From contig NC_057789.1 in the NCBI RefSeq assembly GCF_014905175.1, positions 3,782,001-3,846,000 of the forward strand: 64,000 nt of DNA. Reading direction: 5' to 3'. This document shows, in pieces, positions 52,201 to 61,700 of this stretch. A program made the translations under genes and the position numbers. This stretch comes from Aphidius gifuensis (taxonomy: Eukaryota > Arthropoda > Insecta > Hymenoptera > Braconidae). Position 1 is the stretch's first letter. Every line of letters begins with the position of its first letter. The notes under the pieces were generated by a model, which was not told where the DNA came from, made no database searches, and saw only the letters and a program-made list of their open reading frames with translations.

Positions 52201-55200
52201 TTTTTTTTTTTTTTTTCAACCTGCCAAGGGTTGTAGAGGTAAGTCACACCTCAGGACATAAATTCTCGAGAGAAATAAAATACAAAAAAATAACAACCCG
52301 AGGAAAGCTCAAGTATCAAAAAGACAAAAGTAACAAATCAATGATTTTAATCTAAAAAAAAAAAAAAAAAATCCAAGTTACGTAAAGTCGAATCTACCTG
52401 TATATTTATTTGACCCAATGGACACGCCTTATATTTTTTTTTCCATTGTATATTATAATATATACAACTTGGAAAAACTTAAACTCACTTCTAACCAGTG
52501 ATACATCAATACGATAAATGTAGAATTAAAAAAAAATATATAAATTTAATAAAAAAAAAAAAACTAACTTTACATTCTTTAAATATTTGATAACTCGCAG
52601 GCAGTAGTATAATAACTAAAATAAAATAATTATTTATGCCATGTATACTTTTAAAAATTTATATATAATTTCCATTTTTTTTTTTTTTCTATTTTATTTT
52701 TTTACTATAATTTATAATAGACTCTGAGAAATTATTGTAAAATATGCAATAATATATTATGTAAAAAAAAAAGGCTCAAAAGTTGCCAGACAATTTTACT
52801 TTTATTCGATGGTCTGGGCAGAGAATTAAAAAAATAAATAATAAAAAATATATAGACATCGAGCATGACAGTGCTTTGATATACATGAAGACATTCAGAT
52901 TATAAATATGATATCGTGAGATTGGATGAAAATAGAACATGATTATTATTAAAATAAGAAAAAAATAATAAAATTAAAAAAAGTGGATGGGGTTGAAACT
53001 AAATGAAAAGACAAATGTAAAAAATAAAAAGCAGAATTAAGTATTGTTATTTTTTTTCTATTCTATGTTAAAAATTATCGTGTCGAGGCCACTTTTAAAA
53101 ACTTCTTGACGTGGATAATTATTGTTAAAGAAATATAAGATTATTAAAAAATTGTTTGAGGACAGTTAAGTAGGATCATTATATCCTTCCGGATATTTCA
53201 ACGACGACAAGTTGCTTAGGGTTGAATTTTAAATTATTGAAACAAGTTATACCAAGAAAAAGAAAATATGTCATGCGAATTTTATTTTTTGTATTTTTAT
53301 TTACAACACGACATTTACGTAAATGTTGAAGATATTTTCATTAAAGTATTTTTGTATATTTCATTTGTAGTTGACATTGAGTTGAAGACACAGAGTGACA
53401 CAATAATTTCACGAAATAACTATATTTGAATTAAGATATATACAAAATTACGACATTTTAATATATCAAAAAGAAACTTTTATCGATGACATATAAATTA
53501 AAAAAATATAAAAGGATAATTTTAAGTTTGTACACTAAATTATATTATACATCTTGCATACATATATATAAGACAATTGCGTGATGTTCTAGACACTGCT
53601 GACAATAAATTATGTCGTGACAAAGCATATACAGAGTACTGTGTTGTTGGCTTCCTCCTCACCCCTTTTCACCTGTCTCCTATCGTTACAATTGTCTATA
53701 GGAACCACACACTAACTCGACTGATGGAAGCCAACTCCCTAAACCTTTATATTATTTTTTATTTTTGTTGTTTTTGCAAATCCACCAAAGAAAAAATAAT
53801 GATAGAAAAAATATAAAAAAATCGAAACCACAGAAAAATATTTAAAACAAAAAAAAAAAAAGGAAAAGAAAGGAATAACAAATAAATATGCAATGAGACA
53901 AATAGAGAAAAACATCAAAGTACAAAGACAAAAAAAATTTAGATAGGATACCACACGCAAATTCAACGTTAACGTTAAAAAAACGTTTAATTTGACGAGT
54001 TCCAAAAAATGACACGCGAACTTTTTAAAAAAAGTTAGCTACCCTTTACCTTGCAAATAATAAAAAAAAAAAAAAAAAAAAAACGAATCAAGTAGAAATA
54101 AAAATAATACTGTTTTCGATTTTAAACAAAAACTAATAAGCACAGCTGCCTCGTTAGCAAAAGACATTAACTGACTATGACAAATAACAGCTATTACCTA
54201 AATTTCCAAGACGTCTTGTAAAATAAACTTTGGATTGTACTAAAAAAAAAATTAAATAACAATATAACAAGGTGTTTTTTTTTGTTCAATGCTATTAAAT
54301 AAATAAAATCTATATAATTAATTTTTATAACAAATCAGTGAGCTATATATTTTTGAGCTACCCTCTTTGGTGAATTAAAAAATAATAAGGGATAGTTTTA
54401 TCAGTGGCAATTGGTCATCATATGATAAAAATATATATTTTTTTTTCAATATAATATTTAATTAAATAGACGATCCTTGTTGTCATCGATTTGACATGAC
54501 TCAATTCTACGAACATATAAAGCAAAATAATAATAAAAAAATGAATGAATTTTGAGCAAACAATGCAATAAAAATGAGCCTAATTGTTTAATAACTGTAA
54601 GCAAATAAATGCCAAAGCAATTAGTAACATGCATACTTGTTATTTGTTGTTGATGGATATAGACAGGAAGACGGATTTTAACACAAACATATACATACGT
54701 AAATAATAATTTATATACGTAATAAGATACACAAGTTGAATTCATTAAGTTAAAATTAATTGTTAAATAATTTAAATTGATATGAAAGAATTGCTAATTG
54801 TCGGTTTTTTTTATTTTTTTATTGCCACGCTTTGTTAAAATTAATGGGAAGATCAATTGCCATATCCTGAATTTTTATAAAAAAAAAATTAAATAAATTT
54901 TAAAGTCTGTTTTATGAATGCACTTGGTACACAATTTTGATTTTATTTTTTTAAATATTTTTATAAGTATATGTAGGGGAAGTAAATGTGTACATGTGTA
55001 ACGTGCCAATTTAATGTTCGTGCGAAAAAGTAACTTACAATGGGCACATCTTGTAATTAAACATCACTTTGTTAAATGTTATGTACGTGGATCATGGTAA
55101 GTATATTTTCACACATATTCAAGAGGCTAAATGTCTCATAAGAGGGCATGTTTATTCATTTATAATAAGTATAAGACAAACTTTATTCTATGAAATAAAA

Positions 55201-57283
55201 TATGAGGGCTTAAAAGTATTTTAAAAATTTTAATATAATTTTTCTTGGTAAAGTTTTTGATTGGAATTGTTTTATAATTAGGTATATTAATTATACAGCC
55301 CACATATGAAGTCCATTATTTTACTCTTTCATTTTTTTAATTAAACAATGCAAGTGGAATTTTTTATATTTAATTATTTGCATTCATTGAATTGATGTGT
55401 TTGATTTTTTATTTTTATTTTTCATTTTTCATAATAATAAATATTAAAAAAGATGAATTTAATTAAATAATATTATTTATATTTTATTTAATTTGTTAAA
55501 AATATAAATAATATCATTTTATTTTTATAAAAAATGTAAAAAAATAAATAAATAAATTTTTAAACTTTAAAAATGTTCAATTTATTTGTCAGTTGTTTTT
55601 TGTATTTATTTTCATTTATTTGTTCTTTTTTTTTTGAATTTTAAATGCTATGTTGATTGGGATTTTTTTCGGTAGTTTCACGCGGTCTATTCTGACTGAA
55701 TGGGTGACTTGTTAAGGAGGAAGAATGAGGTATAAAAAAAGAGGAAAAATAAGAAATAAAAAATAAAAAAAATCAAGCAAAAGGGATGAGAATTGGGTTT
55801 GAGGTAAAAAAAAAAAAAGAGCATCGAAAACACGACTCGGTAAGACGAGGACAAAAGACAGTGCTCTAACGACCCGATGTCACGAGACAATACCCAAAGA
55901 AAACGCGACGAGCCACACGAGTTGTATACTCGCACCGTAAAACCAAGTCTCACGAAACTTGGATATTTAACGAGACATCAGGGGTAGTACATACACCCTC
56001 TTTATATTCTATTTTTTATCACTCCTTCCATTTCACCTAACCACCCCATGTTCAAGCAAGACTTTGCTTGATACATTGAACAAAAAATTTATCAACAAAA
56101 ATAATTTATAAATCATTAACTTGATGATTTTTTTCTTTTAAAATTAATTATTTAAATTAAAATTATAAAAATCATATTGTGATTGAAAATTTTTTCCAAT
56201 ATATGTATATAAAAAAATTATTTAACTCACCATTTTCCTGACGTTGCCATGCAAGTGCTGCACACAATAGAGCAAGAGTTTTTCCACTTCCAGTTGGACT
56301 TTCCAATAATGCATTTTCTCTTTTTTGACATGATTTTATTAGCTAAGAAAAAAAAATACATTTTGATAATTAGATTAATATTAATTTTCAAAGATAATAA
56401 GTAAAATACTTACAGCACACATAACAGCACTTTGTGATGGATATGGATTAAGTGGAAATTCAACATGGACTCCTGATATTTTTTTAACAATACCTCTAAC
56501 TTTAACTGCACATGGTACAATTTCATCCATCATTATTTTTGATTTTTTACTCGTACTTTCCATTGGACTATGTGGTAGTCTTTTTAATGATTGATTTGTT
56601 GATGTAAGATTATTAATATCCCATTTAAACATTGATTCTGTTGGTCGTTTTGAATTATCAATTGGTACATCAACAATTTCCACATCGTCAGATGATTTTC
56701 CATCTCCAGCAAATGGTACATCAACAATTTTGTCATTGACTGATGATTTTCCACCTCCAGCAAATGGTACATCAACAATTTTATCATTTACTGATGATTT
56801 TATGTCTCCAGCATTTGATGTAACAGTGCTACATTTATTTGGCTGTGTTGTTTTTGTGTCAACATTATCATCATCATCACTCTCATCTGATGTTATAATG
56901 ATAGTTGAATAATCAAGATGAGTTGATGGTGGTGGTGGTGGTGGATTAATTGGTCGACGTGCAGGTGTTGGTGGATCAAATGAATCATCATCTGATGAAT
57001 CAACCATTGTTGCTGATAGACCTGTTAAATCTGGTACTGGACAGATTTCCATTGATGAATCTGTCATGTCATCTTCAACCAAACTAAAAAATACATTATT
57101 ACATCAATAATTAATAAAACACTTTAAATAAAACAAATAATAATTATTTATAATTAAATAAATCAAGTAATAATAATGCCAATTAATGTTTATATTATTA
57201 TTAACAAATTTATATACTTTGTTTTTGTTTAATATACAAGTTACATTATTAACCTCGAAAATGGCTTACCTTATGTCTGACAT
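22271..57283 (-). CDS. Brip1: BRIP1/FANCJ DNA helicase
   Basis: An XPD-family, iron-sulfur, 5'-3' DNA helicase of the Fanconi pathway. Exons 57270-57283, 56414-57083, 56231-56342, 24501-24554, 24348-24432, 24190-24279 and 22271-24125 all join in phase, giving 959 aa. The N-terminal 190 residues are acidic and repetitive. The helicase starts at VRGIVKKISGVHVEFPLNPY; Walker A is SPTGSGKT (about 243-250) and motif Ia is IFYGSRTHRQITQ. Iron-sulfur cysteines are in SSRDFTC (353), TEFC (365), KKGC (377) and NGCCPYF (418/419). The DEAH box is at 462-465, and motif VI is QALGRCIRHREDWG. The wording MTILSSRDFTC and IIFCPYNYLIDPSIR matches human FANCJ rather than RTEL1 or DDX11. The protein ends soon after motif VI, without the long C-terminal tail of human FANCJ (1,249 aa). 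The intron between Walker A and motif Ia is 31.7 kb. Confidence 0.93.
26235..26420. promoter_or_regulatory. GC-richer island with CCAAT and X-box
   Basis: In the BRIP1 intron: a CCAAT box (AGCCAATCAGA, about 26243) lies 30 bp before a perfect RFX X-box palindrome, GTTGCC-A-GGCAAC at 26275-26287. A C-rich, CpG-containing tract runs on to about 26420 (CCCGACACACCCGAGGGG). This pairing is typical of promoters or enhancers bound by RFX and NF-Y. Confidence 0.4.
27650..28215. promoter_or_regulatory. GA-repeat and X-box island
   Basis: GA dinucleotide repeats at 27653-27667 and 27978-27994 (possible GAGA-factor sites) are followed by a GC-rich stretch (CCTGGTCCGACACCGCCCTGG at about 28030) and an X-box palindrome, GTTGTC-AT-GGTAAC, at 28152-28165. 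A C-rich tract ends with GGCGCC at about 28200. Confidence 0.4.
29880..30120. promoter_or_regulatory. Island with unexplained 78-codon frame
   Basis: Base composition here is clearly less AT-biased than its surroundings. The minus-strand frame 29882-30118 has a protein-like composition (KLADTRVARTVSLVNLTRDD) but no recognised family and no obvious splice junctions to BRIP1 exons. Treated as a conserved noncoding candidate. Confidence 0.25.
30390..30665. promoter_or_regulatory. CpG-richer island with CCAAT box
   Basis: Contains GACCAATCATAAA at about 30559, GGCCGGCGCTTCCGCGCGG at about 30590 and a GCACGTGCACGCC stretch at about 30408. One of the most CpG-rich spots in the intron. Confidence 0.3.
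32500..32720. promoter_or_regulatory. GC-richer island with inverted CCAAT
   Basis: GATTGGTTCTCAACGGGG at about 32517 carries an inverted CCAAT. The following 200 bp are mixed in composition. No coding family is recognised in its 82-codon plus-strand frame. Confidence 0.25.
33365..33625. promoter_or_regulatory. GA-rich island with near X-box
   Basis: Starts with GGGCGACGACGACGAAT, then is purine-rich for about 200 bp. GTTATC-AT-GGCAAG at 33467-33480 matches the X-box consensus except for its last base. A 103-codon plus-strand frame over it is not recognised. Confidence 0.3.
34690..35330. promoter_or_regulatory. Long GC-richer island
   Basis: About 600 bp of pyrimidine-rich, mixed sequence with CACCAGGGGCG at 34814-34824 resembling a CTCF core. 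Frames over it are Ser/Thr/Tyr-rich without known domains. Confidence 0.25.
36350..36530. promoter_or_regulatory. Island with perfect X-box
   Basis: GTAACC-AT-GGTAAC at 36412-36425 is a full X-box match (GTHNYYATRRNAAC). It is flanked by AGCGAGGGTGG and a CACCCACGAGTGTCGG stretch. Confidence 0.4.
37763..37791. repeat. GAT trinucleotide repeat
   Basis: Imperfect then perfect GAT units in the BRIP1 intron. Confidence 0.85.
38292..38307. repeat. 16-bp perfect palindrome
   Basis: TTTGCCTATAGGCAAA in the BRIP1 intron. Outer A/T bases extend the dyad if one bulge is allowed. Confidence 0.85.
38573..38600. repeat. 28-bp perfect palindrome
   Basis: Centred between 38586 and 38587 on TTCTAGAATTCTAGAA, with matching AT flanks. 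The core is two abutting TTCnnGAA dyads, related to but not spaced like a standard heat-shock element. Confidence 0.85.
39840..40025. promoter_or_regulatory. Island with near X-box
   Basis: A GC-richer stretch with CCCCCCTCGAATTCTGACTCCC at about 39897 (given in part) and GTTGTC-GT-GATAAC at 39998-40011. The latter has both X-box half-sites but GT instead of AT between them. Confidence 0.3.
40320..40820. promoter_or_regulatory. Mixed-composition island
   Basis: Higher GC than its surroundings at 40320-40420 and 40560-40815, including the ACAG repeat at 40710-40731. No coding family is recognised on either strand. Confidence 0.2.
40710..40731. repeat. ACAG tetranucleotide repeat
   Basis: About five tandem CAGA units within the BRIP1 intron. 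Confidence 0.85.
46735..47035. promoter_or_regulatory. Mixed-composition island
   Basis: Contains TTCACGTGAAG at about 46801 (a palindrome around an E-box) and CpG-containing stretches (TTCGCATATCACGCACTCGCC). No gene is recognised. Confidence 0.2.
48290..49275. promoter_or_regulatory. CpG-richer block with palindrome
   Basis: Contains GCGAGGCGCCCGCGTTTGCG at about 48430, CCGCCGGCGCCCAGTGAG at about 49037, and a near-perfect palindrome at 49249-49274 with overlapping ATCGAT/CGATA motifs. The latter resemble insect insulator-protein sites. A 203-codon minus-strand frame across it is very hydrophobic and unlike any family I know. Confidence 0.3.
50200..50740. promoter_or_regulatory. Mixed-composition island
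   Basis: Carries AGTGGTGGCGC at 50217-50227 (CTCF-like), a CCGGAGGCCGTCGG stretch and a GC-rich tail near 50700. No coding family is recognised. Confidence 0.2.
53311..53326. repeat. 16-bp perfect palindrome
   Basis: ACATTTACGTAAATGT in the BRIP1 intron. It contains TTACGTAA, the consensus of PAR-bZIP/E4BP4-type factors. Confidence 0.8.
55680..56065. promoter_or_regulatory. Donor-proximal island of the giant intron
   Basis: A GC-richer stretch close to the 5' end of the intron (GACTCGGTAAGACGAGGAC at about 55833; CGCGACGAGCCACACGAG at about 55904). A small inverted repeat, TCAAGCAA/TTGCTTGA, lies at about 56053-56072. First-intron enhancers often lie here, but this is inference. Confidence 0.25.
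56654..56803 (-). repeat. Brip1: 51-bp tandem repeat in the BRIP1 CDS
   Basis: Three units of period 17 residues (about 99-148) of the form KSSVNDKIVDVPFAGGG; the third has diverged (KSSDDVEIVDVPIDN). Each holds IVDV. Confidence 0.85.
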
Positions 57284-57940
57284 TTTTTGTTAATTTTTTT
57301 AAACAACAATTATGTAGCTGTTAACTTTGTTGAATTATTGACAATAATTAATTGATAATATTGACAAGTACTTTGTACATTACTTTATTAATAAAAATTG
57401 TAAAAAAAATGTAAACACTGATAACACAAGAGACATGCCTGTATACTGTTTGGCGCCTTAAATGTTTTCATCAAGTGTTTGGTCGGTAAAAGAGAGCATC
57501 AACAAATTTTTCTTCTCTCTTTTTTTTTCATCAAATACAAATTGTCATTAAGAAATAATTGATTTATTAAATTAAAAAAAAATTAATTAATTTAAAAAAT
57601 AATTATAAAACTACTAGCTTGTTATTTTAATATTATTTTTAATTATAAAATATGAAATTAGTGATGTGCAAGAGAGACAACAAATAAATTGTGAAAAAAA
57701 AATTTGTCATCTGGTGGCGCCACTTTCATCTCTGTGGCGTCATCATGACATCATCATAGAAAAAAAAATAAACAAAAACAAGTCAGCTAGCCATAAGATC
57801 CTTTATAATTTATAATTATTAATTTTATTAAGCAACAATTGTCAATGGCATTGTTATTAATTTTAATTTGTTTTAAATTCATTTGACAATTATTCTAAAA
57901 TTATTTTAAAAAAACATACAAATATTTTGGTGATTTATTT
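57284..57940. promoter_or_regulatory. Divergent promoter region, BRIP1 / plus-strand transcript
   Basis: About 650 bp between the BRIP1 start codon and the first plus-strand leader exon. CTGGTGGCGCCAC at 57711-57723 is a GC-rich motif resembling an insect CTCF site. A GGCGTCATCATGACATCATC stretch with CRE/AP-1-like TGACATCA lies at about 57738. The rest is AT-rich. Confidence 0.45.
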
Positions 57941-57959
57941 TGAGTAATAATCCAAATTG

Positions 57960-58713
57960 ACGACTGTTTTTCAACTGTTTTTAATGAGGTAAGTAAAGTA
58001 TTAATAAAAAAAAATAAAAAAAAGCTTTGATAGTGACGATAAACAAGATATTATTTTGTTTGTTCTATTGTTTTATTTATTTATATATTTTTTTTGTTTT
58101 ATTACTTTATAAATTTTTTATATTTTCAATGACAATGTTGGAAGATTGACAAGTTTATACAATAAAACTCATCTTCAGCAATGTCCAGGCAACGAGGCAT
58201 GAGTTATGTAGTCTCCATAACAATAGCCATAAAATATTTTCAAAGGGCGAAGAGATAGTAGAGTCGTGTCATTATTCTTAAATGCGTCAAATTGCGTGTA
58301 ACACCCCTCGTTTCAAGAATATGAGATTAAATTTTCCTCATGACAACAATGTATTTACTGGTTCATATAAAAATACTGTCACATTGATACTGACTAATCT
58401 CATTTATTACATAAAATTTATGTTTATAAATATTTTTATCACCAAAAGAAAAAAATAATCATCAAAATTTTATTATCGAAATTCGAAACTAATCATTTTT
58501 ATTATATTTTACAGAATTCAAATATTTTCTAATGACTTCAACGTCCTGGACAAATTCATCTGCACTTGCTGACTAAAAATATTGAACAAAAAAAAAAAGG
58601 TAAAATCTATTAACTAATTATTTATAATTAATAAATAATAATCAATATTAATTTTTTTCTCTTCTATTTTTAGTTATCAACAAAGAAAATTCATCAATTT
58701 CAAGTCACCAAAC
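57960..58713 (+). other. Three leader exons of an unidentified plus-strand transcript
   Basis: Exon 1 (start uncertain) ends at 57988 (AATGAG|GTAAGT). Exon 2 is 58515-58599 (TTTTACAG before; AAAAAG|GTAAAA after). Exon 3 is 58674-58713 (TATTTTTAG before; CCAAAC|GTGAGT after). Donors and acceptors are strong, but no long frame passes through, so this is a noncoding leader or a noncoding RNA. Two short frames overlap in it: a spliced 20-residue ORF starting at 57984 and a 14-residue ORF at 58532-58576. No fourth exon is evident, so the next intron probably runs beyond 64000. Confidence 0.5.
57984..58572 (+). CDS. Short spliced ORF, 20 aa (uORF or micropeptide)
   Basis: ATG AG at 57984-57988 splices to 58515, reading MRIQIFSNDFNVLDKFICTC then TGA at 58570-58572. 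It has no known match and a weak start context. Most simply it is an upstream ORF that lowers translation of the main frame. It overlaps a second, out-of-frame 14-residue ORF (58532-58576). Confidence 0.25.
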
Positions 58714-61700
58714 GTGAGTAAATACAAACAATAAAAAAATAAATATATATTTATAAAATAATAATTTAAAAATATATACTAATAACAATTCAAATTTGAT
58801 TGTCGTATTTGTATAAAAATAAGTACATCAGTCAGTAGAAAAATTTAAAATACAGATAAGAAAATACGTGTGTTCTATTCAAAATATCTTAATCTTGAAT
58901 ATTTTTTTTATTTTATACCAACAAAATAGGGAGTATAAAATAGTAGCCTCATGAAGTTAAATAAAATTAGAAAATAATAATAATAATAAGACAAGTAGGG
59001 CTGTATAAAAGATAAAAAAAAATAAAAATGAATAAAAAAAAAAAAAAAGAGACAAGTGGACACGGTCCATTCTATTCGTCCAAGTTGCTTGGGACGTATA
59101 CAAAATATGAAATATAAATAAAACATATTCTCTTCAACCACATGCAATAAAAACGCGGGGAGATAAAGTCTATGCGCAAGGAATACAAAATTTCGTGAAT
59201 CTTTATATTCCAGGGTATATATTTTATATAAAAAAAAAAAAAAAAGATATATATATATAAAATAGTTTGCGTGTATAGAGAGATGGTAGTTGTCCCCTTT
59301 CATTTTTTATTTATTTTTCTAAATTTTTTTATTTTACTTGTCACATATTCAACAAGGATAAAAAATACATGTATGAAACTTTTGCAATTTCTGACCAAGA
59401 CTCACTTTTCTTCTTTTCATTTTTATTATTATTTTTTTATATATGAAAAAACATTTGGCCTCGAAATACATATAGGAAAAAAAATAGCAGTGATTGCTCT
59501 ATAGCAGTACTCTCTTTTTGCCTTTTGGTCAACTGGTCACAACATTAATGTATTATTTTTATTATTTCACTCTTGATATTTTTCGATGACATTTTCATAT
59601 TTATGGTCTACCACCACGAATATCCTCATTCCCATTGATATACAACACTTGCAACTGGCACTTATATGAACGTGTATTTACAGTTGAATAATTTTTTGGC
59701 TCTCATTCATATAATTTGTCAAATTTCATATACCTTGGACACAACAACTTGTAATTTATTTTATTTTTTTCAATTTTTATATATATGTATTAATACAAAG
59801 TAATACAAAAATTATTCAAATAGCTTTTTCGTTTTTTTTTTTTTACTTGAAAAAAATAATACAACATGACAATAAAAATATAAAATATTACATCAATTTC
59901 ATTTTCATATAACAAATTTTATCTCAAACGTACAATATATATTTATTTTTATTTTTGTCTGTTATTAAATATTTAAATTATATTAACAGGAAATTTATTA
60001 ATCTATGCGCCCATCAACCATGCCGAAATATTTATCTTATTAGTTTTTAAAATTAAAAAACACAAAAACAGTAGTTTTGTTTTATCATCATGGTTATTTT
60101 ATTGTGATAATTTTTGTAGAAATAGTATCGAATAAAGATTGCTATCTTGTCTATCAATATCCCCTATATAAAATTGGCTAGTTTCCGGTGTTTTATCCAG
60201 TAAATATAATATGACTAAGTCACCACAAGGGTCTTTAATTTAGGCGCGGTCACAACTGTTCATTCAAGCGTGACTTTAATTTCAAACATACTATTTCGCG
60301 TTATCAATTTTCTGCTATCTATCATCTCATTGATAAGATGAAAAGCGTTAAAATATAAGAAAATTGGTCATTTTCACGATAGTCATCCTCATCTTTTATA
60401 CCACCAAAAAAAATAAATTTAATTTCCCTTCTTTCCAACTAAAAGGCTCGTGCCATATGTGATCAAATTTTATCAGACTATTTTACTATCTCTAGAACGA
60501 ATGCAATGAAATCTATTCACTATAAAACATTCTTAAATAAGCTTCGATTTTACTCTTGGGAATTTTTGTATTTTTTCTTGTTTTTCGAATTTGTTGAAGC
60601 GACGAATGGGGGTTTATTTACTGAGGTGGTATAGGGTGGTAAACTTGGACATTACTGACAAAGTAAAACACAAGAAACATGCTGGCTGGGGTGACATTCA
60701 AGATTCACATTTAAAGCTATCAAAATATATTTAAAAAAAAAAAAAAAAGCGTGGAAAATTTATGAAAAGCTTGATTGATAATAAAATGACCCTGATTTAT
60801 ATATATATTTTTTTTTCCATATACAAAATAAATTTTAAATATTTAAAAAGAAAAAAAAACAAAAAATACTATTGATGATTTGTTTTAGACTTTAGTTGGT
60901 ATTTTATTTAAGTTGGTGGAATGAGGGTCAAGGGATATCGATCAACTGTGATCATGCTGAAATAAACTGTCCTTTACAGACTTCTGTCTTATTTTAAACC
61001 CTCTTATTCTATTCGATATAATTTTGTCTCAAACTACCCTAAGCAACAAAAAAAAAAAAAAAAATACAAAGTTAAAAAATATAAATATATAGAGCCATTG
61101 AATTACTGTCAAAAAATATTTTAATATTATAAATAAAGTAAAATAAAATAAAGGGTTTACAAAATAAAATATTATTATCATTTTTTTTTTTTTCGCTCAT
61201 AAAATTATTGTCATGGTAAATTAATCGTGCGTTTAAGCGTTAGCAGACGTGTGATTTAATAAAAAGTCTTGAAAAACCCTCTACTTGGTTATATATTTTA
61301 TTATTATTATTTTATCTGAGTAAAAAATTCACGTAGGAGGGGTTGTGCCGAGACGTTACAACCCCCTGTCGCGTAATAAGTTTAGTTTCAACGTCGAAAA
61401 CCATAAAACAGCGCGTCTCTCAGCATGATACCGTGTCGACTGTGGCGCGGCGGTTTTCTCTTTTATATATTTCTTCAATGCATTCATGATTTTCTTATAA
61501 GCACATATAAATATACACACAGTTGAATTGCAATCTTCCTACACACTACGTCCATATATCCACCCCCTCGTCACACCGTCATGCTCTTTGGCTCTTTCAC
61601 CACAATCATTTTCATTTTTTCTTTTTTATTTCTCTTGCATCATATGTGTATGAGTTATATTGCCAAATTGATATCGTCTAGATGTCTTGGCTTCATCAAT

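Larger units (their letters stand above)
24555..56230 (-). other. Giant 31.7-kb BRIP1 intron
   Basis: The donor AATG|GTGAGT at 56230 and acceptor TTTTTTCAG at 24555 join G|TT in frame (…WQRQEN-V-NYQRQL…), so no exon is required inside. All other introns of the gene are 64-186 bp. I recognise no protein-coding gene within it; open frames are mostly homopolymer-encoded. About 20 GC-richer islands of 100-600 bp alternate with AT-rich filler, and several contain CCAAT boxes, X-box palindromes or GA repeats. Extra small exons, a nested noncoding RNA or microRNA cannot be excluded by eye. Confidence 0.8.
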
